Shown here: positions 18,272-26,493 of the stretch, one piece after another
How positions within the stretch are numbered: the first letter of the stretch is position 1
How the letters are laid out: the number at the start of each line of letters is the position of its first letter
DNA from: CAITWD01 sp963842065
GTDB taxonomy: Bacteria; Actinomycetota; Thermoleophilia; Miltoncostaeales; Miltoncostaeaceae
Assembly: GCA_963842065.1 (NCBI GenBank)
Contig: CAWJEW010000006.1
Coordinates: 186,001-250,000, forward strand
Direction of reading: 5' to 3'
Length of the DNA stretch: 64,000 nucleotides
Position numbers and translations under genes: made by a program
Notes under the pieces: model-generated
The model's input: only the letters and a program-made list of their open reading frames with translations
Told to the model about the DNA's origin: nothing
Databases searched by the model: none

Positions 18272-19905
18272 GACCCCTGCTCTCCTTTCGGGTAGACGGG
18301 CTGCCACATCGCGTCCTGCACCGCCTGCACCAGGTCGTCCGCCTTCCTGGTCGCTACGCCGTCGGCGGCCGCGGCCCGGGCCACGGCGACGGCCGTGGTG
18401 GCGGACGAGGCGCGCAGGTTCTGCACCGGCGGCACCAGCGCCGCGCCCAGCGCGCTGACGTCGACCTGGCCGGCCACCGCCTCGGCCGCCGCCAACAGCA
18501 TGCCCGCGGTCACCTTCGACGCGCCGGAGACAATGGTGCCGAGGCCCAGACCGGGGTAGAGCAGCGCGTTGTTCGCCTGCCCTATCTGGTAGGTCACGCC
18601 CTGGTATTCGACGGGTGGGACTGGGATGCCGACCGCGACCAGCGCCTTGCCCCTGGACCAGGCGATCACGTCGGCGGGCATGGCCTCGATCTTCGAGGTC
18701 GGGTTGGAGATCGGGAACACGATCGGCCGGTCCACCCCGGCGCTCATCGTCTCGATGACCTCCTTGGTGAACGCTCCGTGCGCGGTGGAGGTGCCGAGCA
18801 GGATGGTCGGCTTGACGTGCCGGACCGCGTCCAGCAGCGTGATCGGCCCTCCGCCGCCGGCCCAGCCCTCGACCTCCTTGGGGTCACGGGCGTACGGCTG
18901 CTGGTAGTCCCGCAGGTCGGTCATGTCAGACGTGAGCAGCCCCTGCCTGTCCACCAGCCACACCTGAGACCGGGCCTGCTCGAGGGGAGCTCCGTCGCGG
19001 ACCATGGCGTCATGGATCTGGTCGGCGATGCCCACCCCGGCGGTGCCGGCCCCGAACACCAGCAGCTTCTGCTCCCGCATCGGCACCCCGGTCACCTTCA
19101 CCGCCGACAGCGTGGCGGCCAGGGTGATCGCCCCGGTGCCCTGCATGTCGTCGTTGAAGATCCGGTACTTGCCACCGTAGGTGAGCAGGATCTGCCGGGC
19201 GTTGCCCGGCCCGAAGTCCTCAAAGTGCAGCAGCGCGTCCGGGAACAGCGACGATGCGGTCTCCAGGTACTTCGCTATGAACGCGTCGTAGTCGGCGCCG
19301 CGGACCCGGGCGTGCCGGTTGCCCAGGTACAGGTGGTCGTTCAGGAGCTCCTCGTTGTCGGTGCCCACGTCAAGGGACACCGGGATCACTCGGCGCGGGT
19401 CGATGCCCGCGGCGGCGGTGTAGACGGCCAGCTTGCCCACGGCGATCTGGATGCCGCCCACACCCCAGTCGCCGATGCCGAGGATCTCCTCGGCATCGGT
19501 GCACACGATCAGGTCTACGTCATCCGGCCCCAGCTCCAGCGTGCCGAACGCCTTGGCGATGTCGTCGGGCCGGTCAATGGACAAGAAGATGCCGCGCGGT
19601 CGGCGGTACTCGTGGGAGTACCGCTCGATCGCCTCGCCCACCGTCGGGTCATAGACGACCGGCAGCAGCTCAGCCAGGTGATCGCCCAGCACCTTGTAGT
19701 ACAGGACCTCGTTACGGTCGTGCAGCTGCTCCAGGTACACGTTCTTGGCCAGGTCGCTGCCCTGCCGGTGCAGCTGGCCGTAGGCGCGTAGCGCCTGCTG
19801 CTCCAGCGTCAGCACCGCCGACGGCAGCCGCCCGGCCAGGCCGAGGGCCTCCCGCTCCGCCTCGGTGAACGCCGCCCCCCGGTTGCGAATCGGGTCGGTC
19901 AGCAC
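18268..19905 (-). CDS. NAD(P)-dependent malic enzyme (decarboxylating)
   Basis: The 545 aa protein matches the large malic-enzyme type. The active-site stretch includes YDPTVGEAIERYSHEYRRPR, then DAEEILGIGDWGVGGIQIAV, then HFEDFGPGNARQILLTYGG and FNDDMQGTGAI (metal ligands Glu, Asp, Asp), with a Rossmann motif LVFGAGTAGVGIAD. It converts malate to pyruvate, CO2 and NAD(P)H. The annotated start is GTG 19,905, but no ribosome site precedes it. A GGAGG about 60-65 nt upstream fits a GTG whose frame (VNEKITSNSSARAGGAG) is one base out of register, so a single-base indel in the GC-rich run at 19,906-19,925 may have broken the true N-terminus. Confidence 0.9.
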
Positions 19906-20016
19906 GGCCGGCGCCGCCGGCGCGCGCGCTGCTGTTGCTGGTGATTTTTTCGTTCACTTCGATGAACCTCCGATTCTGGTTCGTCTCCGCGAGGTGCGAT
20001 CCCGACGCTTGACAGA

Positions 20017-20379
20017 TCAGCGACGAGCGGCTCCCGACGCGCGCGGCGTCAGCCAATGCGACACCGTCGTCGGCCGGCCGGGATCGGTCATCGCGCGTGT
20101 GTTGTTGAGCCGTGCCTGATCGCGCTTCGTGACGCGTTCGTGCTGACGAAGGTGCGCCTGCCAGGAGGCGACGACAAACTGCTCGATCACGCGACCTGTC
20201 TCCTCGGCGTCGCGCCACACCCGCCACGAGACTCCCCCCGTGCGCCGCCGGCTCAACCTCGCACCCACAAGCGCAGCGATAAGGTCGTCCTCGAGTCCCG
20301 GGCGAGGCCAGTATTCTACGCTCACCATGATGGGTCCCCCGCGCGACTCGTCGACCGCCACGTTCGGCTGCGGCCACTC
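20017..20379 (-). pseudogene. C-terminal domain of an MFS exporter (MFS_3/DUF894 type)
   Basis: About 110 residues: EWPQPNVAVDESRGGPIMVS, then VEYWPRPGLEDDLIAALVGA, SWRVWRDAEETGRVIEQFVV and ASWQAHLRQHERVT. This is the soluble monooxygenase-like tail found after the twelve helices of enterobactin-exporter-type MFS proteins. No transmembrane part precedes it here, so only the 3' end of the gene survives. Confidence 0.6.
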
Positions 20380-20439
20380 GCCGGCTGGGAGCAGGAGAGC
20401 GCCGGGTCGAGGACGACCTTCGCCTCGACTTCGCCCCGG

Positions 20440-20617
20440 TGTAGTTGACCCCGATGCCGAACTGGTCATCGGGCGCGTTGGGGTAGGCCTTGGAGCCATC
20501 CGCGCCGACGGTGGTAATGCCGACGGCCTCGAGGGCGGGGATGAAGTTGGGGCTCTGCTCCCACGGCAGCTCGACCGCGTTCTCGACGACCGACCTCGAG
20601 GTCGAGGGCGTCGTCAT
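20440..20617 (-). pseudogene. Unidentified gene fragment
   Basis: The frame gives NAVELPWEQSPNFIPALEAV, then GITTVGADGSKAYPNAPDDQ, then FGIGVNYTGAK, after which similarity to any sensible protein ends. The amino-acid composition is that of a real (perhaps extracellular) protein, but I do not recognise the family. It is followed at 20,379 by the MFS tail in another frame. Confidence 0.4.
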
Positions 20618-21054
20618 CCCGTACGATCACGCGCATGATCCGTAGCCCGGCCAGGCGAGCATTCGGCTAGGTTCGTCATGCATCCGTCGTCCTTTCGGCT
20701 CTGCGTTCTCATCACCGTAAAGCCTTCCGGAGGGCGGCGGATGCCTCCAGCTACCCCCTCAACCCCGCTCGTTCAGCAAGACCCGAATTCTCAACCGTTG
20801 ACCACAGGCCATGGCGGAGAGGGTCCGGAGGGCCTGCGCGCGCGTCACGGGGCCGAGCTCCCTGCCCCGCGGTGGGACAAACCCCCCGGTGGTGCACAAG
20901 AGCTCCTCGTCGGCGGAGCGTCGTCATTCGCCCCCAAGCTCAGCCCACAAATCGGGCGTTTCGAGGTCGCGGCTGACGTCTTTGAGCCAGCGACGGACGC
21001 GCTCGAGAGGTCGGCAAAAGAACGCACGTGACACCGATCCGCGTTGCGCGCCGA
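20618..21054. other. Stretch without a recognisable gene
   Basis: Open frames exist on both strands but none shows a domain, start site or conserved pattern. GC and codon bias are weaker than in the flanking enzyme gene. Confidence 0.4.
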
Positions 21055-21969
21055 TTACACGGACGGTGCTCTACCACGGCGACCATCCCCGGCCAGGTGC
21101 TCGAGCACCTCGAAGAGCGCCGCCAGGTCGCGCCGCTCGTAGCCCGAGGCCCGCGCCACGGTGAGCAGCTCGTCGGCTACCGCGGCGGACGGCAGTGGGA
21201 CGCCCAGTTGCCGGGCGGTGTCGATGGCGAGCACCAAGTCTTTCTGCATCAGCCCGATGTCGAACCAGGCTTCGTCCGGCAGGTCGAGGACAAGCGCGGC
21301 GCGCGCCTTGAGCATCGGCGAGCCGATCGGGCTCTGCGCCATCTCTCCGACCGCGAGTTGGCGGTCGATTCCCGCGCGTTCGGCCAAGACCACGCCCTCG
21401 GCGAACGCGAGCATCTGCACGGCGAGGCTGATGTTGATCGCGAGTTTGAGCACCAGTCCCTGTCCGTTCTCGCCGATGCGCGTCGGCGTGCCGAGCTCGC
21501 GCAGGATCGGCTCAGCGCGCGCGTACGCCTGCTCGCCGCCGCCGACCATGATCGTGAGCGTTCCTGCCTGCACCTGGGGGACGCTTCCCGACACCGGCGC
21601 GTCGAGCATGGCCGCCCCGAGCTCGCTGACGCGCTGCGCCAGCGCGCGGCTCACGCGCGGGCTGACTGTGCTCATGTCGATCCAAAGCTTTCCGGTGGCA
21701 AGGCCGGCGAGGATCCCATCGGGGCCGGAGGCAACCACCTCGAGCACTCCATCGTCGGGGACAGACGTGAAGACGATCTCGGCGCTCTCTGCGACCTCGC
21801 GCGGCGTATTGCACCACTGCAGGCCGTCGTGCACGAGCCGCTGCGAGTGCGCTTGGGTTCGAGCCCCGCCGTAGACTGGGTAGCCGGCGGCGAGAAAACG
21901 TGCTGCCATGTTGCCGCCCATGTGCCCGAGACCCACGAAGCCGATTCTCGGTGCAGTCGTCGTGGCCAT
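21055..21969 (-). CDS. 3-hydroxyisobutyrate dehydrogenase-family oxidoreductase
   Basis: The 304 aa protein has the beta-hydroxyacid dehydrogenase pattern: dinucleotide-binding IGFVGLGHMGGNMA (residues 9-22), substrate loop MLDAPVSGS, and the catalytic lysine region NGQGLVLKLAINISL (KxxxN). It probably oxidises or reduces a 3-hydroxy acid (3-hydroxyisobutyrate, tartronate semialdehyde or similar) with NAD(P). ATG 21,969 has AAGGAAGGG 7-15 nt upstream. It is intact, within a region of fragments. Confidence 0.9.
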   Translation of the reverse strand: MATTTAPRIGFVGLGHMGGNMAARFLAAGYPVYGGARTQAHSQRLVHDGLQWCNTPREVAESAEIVFTSVPDDGVLEVVASGPDGILAGLATGKLWIDMSTVSPRVSRALAQRVSELGAAMLDAPVSGSVPQVQAGTLTIMVGGGEQAYARAEPILRELGTPTRIGENGQGLVLKLAINISLAVQMLAFAEGVVLAERAGIDRQLAVGEMAQSPIGSPMLKARAALVLDLPDEAWFDIGLMQKDLVLAIDTARQLGVPLPSAAVADELLTVARASGYERRDLAALFEVLEHLAGDGRRGRAPSV

Positions 21970-22051
21970 CTCATGCCCTTCCTTCGATCGTTGCGATGCG
22001 CCGCCCATCCCTGAATCCTACGACTGTCGAGATGGTCAGAGACACTTCCCG

Positions 22052-22222
22052 TCAGCCCGCCCCGCCGTTCGCCTGCTCGAGCCCAAGGTCACGTCGTGGA
22101 TTCCCGACCATCATCACGGGATCGACGATGCGGTCGAACTTGGCGGCGATGACCCCCGAGGCGAGCGCTGCCGCGCGTAAGGTCGTGCCCTGATCGTCCG
22201 CCTTCGACAGGCCGATCGCCAG
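22052..22222 (-). pseudogene. C-terminal fragment of a second class II fumarase
   Basis: About 55 residues: LAIGLSKADDQGTTLRAAAL, then ASGVIAAKFDRIVDPVMMVG. It matches the very end of fumarases (TTLREAALxxGxxxxxxFDxxVDPxxM). It is not a copy of the end of the fumC at 16.8 kb, which reads NLTLKEAALANGVSEELYD, so it comes from a different fumarase. No start or catalytic part. Confidence 0.6.
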
Positions 22223-22394
22223 TGCGAGCCTCACAGCGCCGGCAGGCGGGCCCGTGGGGTGCAAAAACCCCGTCGGTCATGCAGAGCGGCTGTACTCGCG
22301 CTGTGCCTCGGTGAGCGCCGGGATCGCTACTGCGAACCGAGCCGTCAGGGCCGTCCCGTTCGCTGACATGCTCGCGCTGCAGTCCGATGTCAGT

Positions 22395-22841
22395 TCACGA
22401 TTCGGGCCAGTCGAGATCAATGAGGGGAATCCCAATGTCCGGGCGCATTACCTTCTGCATGTGCGCCGGAATCTCGCGGACGACAACCTCCAGCGTCGGG
22501 AACACTCGTCCCTCGATCAGGTGGCCTCCTCGCGTCGTGCCATCTGACAACCCGAGCACGACGTGCACGTGCACGACAGGGCCGTCCTCACCCACAGCGA
22601 CGTCACCCATGAATGACAGTACCTCGCACTGCTCGTCAACGTGAATGTGGCGATATTGCTTCGCCTCTCGGTCGAACCACCCGACAATGGCTCGTTGGAA
22701 GGCGCCGACGCCCGTTATTTGCGCGGCCTCAAGATGCTGAGCCTGCGCAAACTCCGTCAACTCGGCGAATGCCTCGTCGCCCGGGTCGCAGACCAGCACG
22801 TAGGTTGCGAGGTCCGTGCCTTCGATAACTCTTCTTTTCAT
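22395..22841 (-). CDS. PPC-domain (DUF296) DNA-binding-type protein
   Basis: The 148 aa protein covers one PPC domain. It begins MKRRVIEGTDLATYVLVCDP, has ITGVGAFQRAIVGWFD in the middle and the characteristic HVHVVLGLSDGTTRGGHLIE ahead of a core ending VVVREI. Bacterial members are trimeric, and some bind DNA or a metal via the histidines. GGAGGAG lies 8 nt before the ATG. Role unknown; it stands alone. Confidence 0.88.
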   Translation of the reverse strand: MKRRVIEGTDLATYVLVCDPGDEAFAELTEFAQAQHLEAAQITGVGAFQRAIVGWFDREAKQYRHIHVDEQCEVLSFMGDVAVGEDGPVVHVHVVLGLSDGTTRGGHLIEGRVFPTLEVVVREIPAHMQKVMRPDIGIPLIDLDWPES

Positions 22842-23198
22842 TTCTGACTCCTCCGAGGCCTCAGGATCGCCTGGATGGCGAGCGAGATTGTGACATCGAT
22901 GGTGTGCTGATAGCGCGATGACCCTGACCTGACCCCCGCCAACGGTGCCTCCCGGATTGGTGAACGTACACCCCCGCGTCGGTCGCGCTCCCGACCGGTT
23001 CGATCCCCTGCGCGTTCATGGTTCTGCCCCCGTGAGGGCGGTGGGCTGATAGGCCGCGTCGGGGACATCGTGGACGAGAACGCGGGTGCGGCCGCCCAGC
23101 TCCCGACCTCATGTGCTGGGGCACCGAATGAGGCGGCGCTCGGTCGAGCGACATGGTCAGTAGGTGTCGTTCGGGGCGGGAGGGGTGGAGGTCTGCTC
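22842..23198. other. Gene-free interval
   Basis: Reading frames on both strands are arginine-rich and unconvincing. It should contain the promoter of the leftward PPC gene and the leader of the rightward gene at 23,199. Confidence 0.4.
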
Positions 23199-23781
23199 GT
23201 GTGCGATCATCGGCGAATAACGTCCGAAGTCGATCCGGCCGCGCGGGCGTTAGTAATCCTCGCCAGCTTCGAGAACCGGTACGCCGCCGAGCAGCTCCTT
23301 GCATCACTCGGGGCGAGACCTGCGGCGGCAGGCTCGCAAGGAACGCGTGTCTGCGTTTGTGGTCAGCGGCAACAAGGACGGCTCACTGAAGCTCACCCAG
23401 TCCCGGGTACCGACGGCAGCGGGCTTGACGCCCGCCCTCATCCGTGTCTCCGCGTCGATGATGGTCGGCCTGATCGGCATATTTTCGATGCTCAAAGGTG
23501 CGAACGTCGAACGCCACGCTCCACGCGAGCGCGCCGCTTACGTCGGATTGGATGAGCACAAGGCCCACGCGATCCTCGCTCAGGCTGGGTCGAACGCAGC
23601 CATCGCGATGGTGTGCTGCGACGATCCTGAAACGGGACAAACCGTCGCGTCGCACGCGAGCGACCGTGCGATCGCGAGCTGGGATGGCTCACGGTTGGAG
23701 TTCCTGGCTGGCCTGGACCCGGGCAGCACGCACGACTGGGTGCGCACCGCTCTCGGCGAGCCCTCCAGCGCGAAGCGCTGA
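23199..23781 (+). pseudogene. DUF1269-like membrane-associated protein, one-base frameshift
   Basis: Two frames join into one protein of about 193 aa. The first (from GTG 23,199, with GGAGG 8 nt upstream) reads DPAARALVILASFENRYAAE and QLLASLG. After one extra G in the run at about 23,309-23,312 the second frame continues RDLRRQARKERVSAFVVSGN, SMMVGLIGIFSMLKGA (a glycine-rich membrane-like helix) and ASWDGSRLEFLAGLDPGSTH. The pattern (small N-terminal domain, G-rich helix, C-terminal acid-rich domain) is that of DUF1269-type proteins. Either a real inactivation or a sequencing error in GGGG. Confidence 0.6.
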
Positions 23782-23802
23782 ACCCGCCAGGTCTGCTGCC
23801 GT

Positions 23803-23898
23803 TCACGCCTGAAGGTACCGTCCAGCGGTGGCGAGGCTGCGGCGGGCCACCCCTGGGATCGTCACCAGGTCAAGACCCGCCAAGACCCGGCCGTTGTC
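23803..23898 (-). pseudogene. Class B integrase tail
   Basis: Encodes AGLDLVTIPGVARRSLATAG and RYLQA. It corresponds to the end of a tyrosine recombinase (GVDLVTIQTVMGHxSxxTTG-RYLRP), with the last Tyr being the nucleophile. The rest of the gene is missing. Confidence 0.6.
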
Positions 23899-23912
23899 GC
23901 ACCGTTGTCGCA
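23891..23912. repeat. Tandem 11-bp repeat next to the class B integrase tail
   Basis: CCGTTGTCGCA occurs twice head to tail. The same pair, slightly degraded, lies at 32,806-32,828 beside the other class B tail. Possible arm-type integrase binding sites. Confidence 0.55.
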
Positions 23913-24015
23913 CCAGATCGCGCGACGACGGGTAACGGCGCGAGGCGCGCACCTCCGAGACCCCGTATCGTTGCCGAGTTTTCTGTCGCATGGGGATGCA
24001 CCGTTACGCACCGGA

Positions 24016-24063
24016 TTTAGCCTCCGGAGCCAAAGGTCGCAGGTTCGAATCCTGCCGCGCGCG
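24016..24063 (+). repeat. att scar c: 3' half of tRNA-Arg(CCG)
   Basis: TTTAGCCTCCGGAGCCAAAG, then T-arm GCAGG TTCGAAT CCTGC and CGCGCGCG. The left flank is class B; a class A integrase remnant follows on the right. Confidence 0.85.
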
Positions 24064-24107
24064 CCTAGAGAAACGCCCCGATTTCTGGGGCGTTGGTGGT
24101 TCTCCGG

Positions 24108-24536
24108 TCAGGCGGCCAGATCGACCGGCTGTGCACATCGGAACAGTTTGGGAACATCCGACCGGGCGACCTGTTCCCGAGCTGCCCGCAGGGCGGTCTC
24201 CAGCGGGGCTGGGTCGGTCGTCGGCGAGCGGTCGAACTCGCGGGCGTCGTGGTTCCAGATCACCTCCGGCGAGTTGCCCGCCAGGGCCGCCACGATGACC
24301 GGCGAGGCGCCTGCGTGGATCTGGAGCGAGCAGCGGGTGTGCCTGCCGGTGTACGGCGTGGCCCACCCGACCCCGGCCGCCTGCGCGGCGGGGTTGAAGG
24401 TCCGGTTGCGCCAGTTGTTGAGGTTCAACGGCGAACCGGCGCGGGACGGCACGACCAGCGCAGCACCCGGGGCGGACTCTGAGCCCTCCCCCATTGTCGC
24501 CCGCAGGTCGAACACGTCGGCGGCCGCCGATGTCAA
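24108..24536 (-). pseudogene. Class A integrase, catalytic C-terminal fragment
   Basis: Encodes SPLNLNNWRNRTFNPAAQAA, then the box TGRHTRCSLQIHAGASPVIV (His and Arg), then ALAGNSPEVIWNHDAREFDR, and the tail LETALRAAREQVARSDVPKL. In the box before the last, relatives have HYAREFDRS with the nucleophilic Tyr; here it is HDAREFDRS, so the catalytic tyrosine is Asp. The N-terminal 250 or so residues are absent. It lies directly right of att scar c with its 3' end towards it. Confidence 0.8.
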
Positions 24537-24551
24537 CGGTTGCCAACGCAG

Positions 24552-25181
24552 TCAGCGAATCTCAGCCAGGATCTCCTCTGCCTGTTCAACCGTCAGTGGC
24601 ACGTTGTAGATCGGGCTGCCGGGCTCTTGAAGGAGACCACCGCTGTGCAACCCGCCTGTGTCGATCGTGTCGAAACCCAGCTGGTCGATCAGGGACGACA
24701 CGGACGCCTTGGCGTCGGCGTCGTCTCCCGCCACGAAGATGACAAGACGTTCCGGGTCTCCCTTCGGAAGCCCGCCTCCAGCGAGCGTCGTGAAGTACAT
24801 GGTGTTGAACGCCTTCACCACCCGCGCACCCGCGAAATGCTCGGCGAGAACTGCACTGGACGTCATCATCCCGTCGATGAGTGGAGCAATGTGACCGTCC
24901 CGTCGCTCATAGTAATTCGTGGCGTCGACGATCACCTTGCCCGCTGTGCCGGTCGTCGGAAGGCTTGAGACCGCCTTGAAGGGAACGGCGATGATGGCCA
25001 TGTCGCCGAACGCGATGGCGTCACTGACGGAGACGGCCCGCAACCCGACGACCTTTTCGACGAGATCCGCCAAGGACTCCGGTCCTCGACTGTTGGCGAT
25101 GGCCACCTGGTGTCCGAGCGGCGGAAGCGCACGGGCCAACGTGCCGCCGATCAGGCCCGAGCCGACGATCCCAATTCTCAC
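24552..25181 (-). CDS. NADPH-dependent F420 reductase-like oxidoreductase
   Basis: The 209 aa protein starts MRIGIVGSGLIGGTLARALP (GxGxxG nucleotide loop) and contains AIIAVPFKAVSSLP, KVIVDATNYYERRDGH and VVKAFNTMYFTTL, the typical pattern of the F420:NADPH oxidoreductase/NAD-binding family. It would reduce a flavin-like or other cofactor with NADPH. GTG 25,181 has GGAGG 8 nt upstream. It lies just beyond the class A integrase fragment and may be cargo of that element. Confidence 0.82.
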   Translation of the reverse strand: MRIGIVGSGLIGGTLARALPPLGHQVAIANSRGPESLADLVEKVVGLRAVSVSDAIAFGDMAIIAVPFKAVSSLPTTGTAGKVIVDATNYYERRDGHIAPLIDGMMTSSAVLAEHFAGARVVKAFNTMYFTTLAGGGLPKGDPERLVIFVAGDDADAKASVSSLIDQLGFDTIDTGGLHSGGLLQEPGSPIYNVPLTVEQAEEILAEIR

Positions 25182-25543
25182 CTTGCATTCCTCCTACCGG
25201 CGCTACTCGAGTTCTTGCTTTTGATCTGATCGACCCAGCGCCGGAGCAGATCGATCTTATCCTGGCTATTCGTTCGGCGGGTCGGCAGCCGCGACGGACA
25301 CCGCCAGTTTGGTCTGTGCGCCGTACCACGCGAAGGCTGTCGGGCGGGCCTACCTCTTTCAGTCCTGACGCCTCGTGCGGCAGGTGAGATCGCGTTGCCG
25401 ACAACTTGCCTCTGAGCACTTCTCCCTTGCGAAAGAACTTGTACCTACGCAACCTCGGGACGCCACGCTCCTCTTGTGATACCTCCTGAGACGGGACGCA
25501 AGGGCGATGGCGCTGGACCCATCCCACGGCCTACCATCCCCAC
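25182..25543. other. Intergenic region
   Basis: No gene recognised; it separates two divergently transcribed genes and must carry both promoters. Confidence 0.4.
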
Positions 25544-26095
25544 ATGCCGATCAAACAGCGCAGCACCAACGGGCGCGCCGTCCGCGCGGGCCAGACCATC
25601 GCGCACAATTGGCGGGCCTGGGACCTGCGCTGCCAGCACCTCACGTATCGGGAGATCGGTCCGGAACTCGGCATTGGCCCGTCAACGGCCTATGACGCGG
25701 TGCAGCGCGCGGCGCAGATGGTTCCCACTGAGGGCGCCGTGGAGACGAAGCAGGCCATGCTCGAAGAGATGGACCGCATGTCCCGCCACCTCTGGGCCGT
25801 CGTCGAGCGCCAGCAGGTCCGCGTCGATCGTGGCCGCGTGGTCACGTGCAATGGCCGCGACGTGATCGATGACGGTCCCGGACTCCACGCGATCGCCCAA
25901 CTGCTGCGGGTCCAGGAGCGTACGTCGCGGCCGATGGGTCTCGACGCGCCGACGCGGCGGGCCGTTGACGTCATCACCCACGACGTCTTCATGGAGGCCG
26001 TCGCCGAGATGGAGGCCGACATCGCGCGCAAGGAGGCCGAACTCGCCCGCCATGAGTGCGCTGACGTCGACCGTGGCCGCGCAGATCTGGTCTAA
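25544..26095 (+). CDS. HTH protein, terminase-small-subunit-like (intact copy of a repeated family)
   Basis: The 183 aa protein begins MPIKQRSTNGRAVRAGQTIA, followed by an HTH (LTYREIGPELGIGPSTAYDA, residues 33-52) and then a long charged helical region with MDRMSRHLWAVVERQQ, AIAQLLRVQERTSRP and RRAVDVITHDVFMEAVAEME. This layout (HTH plus helical oligomerisation part) is like phage terminase small subunits or element-encoded DNA-binding proteins, but I cannot name the family. Fragments of it occur at 2,719-2,994 and 37,068-37,237. It is the only full-length copy here. Stop at 26,093-26,095. Confidence 0.6.
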   Translation: MPIKQRSTNGRAVRAGQTIAHNWRAWDLRCQHLTYREIGPELGIGPSTAYDAVQRAAQMVPTEGAVETKQAMLEEMDRMSRHLWAVVERQQVRVDRGRVVTCNGRDVIDDGPGLHAIAQLLRVQERTSRPMGLDAPTRRAVDVITHDVFMEAVAEMEADIARKEAELARHECADVDRGRADLV

Positions 26096-26493
26096 CGAAG
26101 TGTCCCTGCCCGTGGATGACACCCGACCCCAGTGATGTCCCCTAGGCGAGTCGGTGTGCGTGCCGGATTCGAGAATTGGCTGCACTCGGGCTGGTCAGGT
26201 CGCGCGAGAATGCAAGCGCCACCTAGCTGTCGCCAGACCATATGGGTCGCGTCCAGCTACCCTGCTGACCGCGCCAGGGCTAGCATCGCGCCACGCATCG
26301 ATCAAGGCAATCGACTCCCCGCTCGTCACGATGTGCAGATGGTCGGCCCCTGGCTTTGCCCGTGTGGAGATGCCAGGGGCACCTCCTGTTCGTTCCTCGC
26401 ACCCCGTAGCGGCACAGCGCTTCGTGCCCCTCCGGCACCAAGGGCGCGGGGGGACGCGATGCACCAGCCCCCGAGACCGCTAGGACACCTGCG
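26096..26493. other. Interval without a confident gene
   Basis: A minus-strand frame (26,195-26,464) contains ADHLHIVTSGESIALIDAWR, which looks protein-like, but the rest is arginine-rich and there is no ribosome site. I would not call a gene. Confidence 0.35.
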
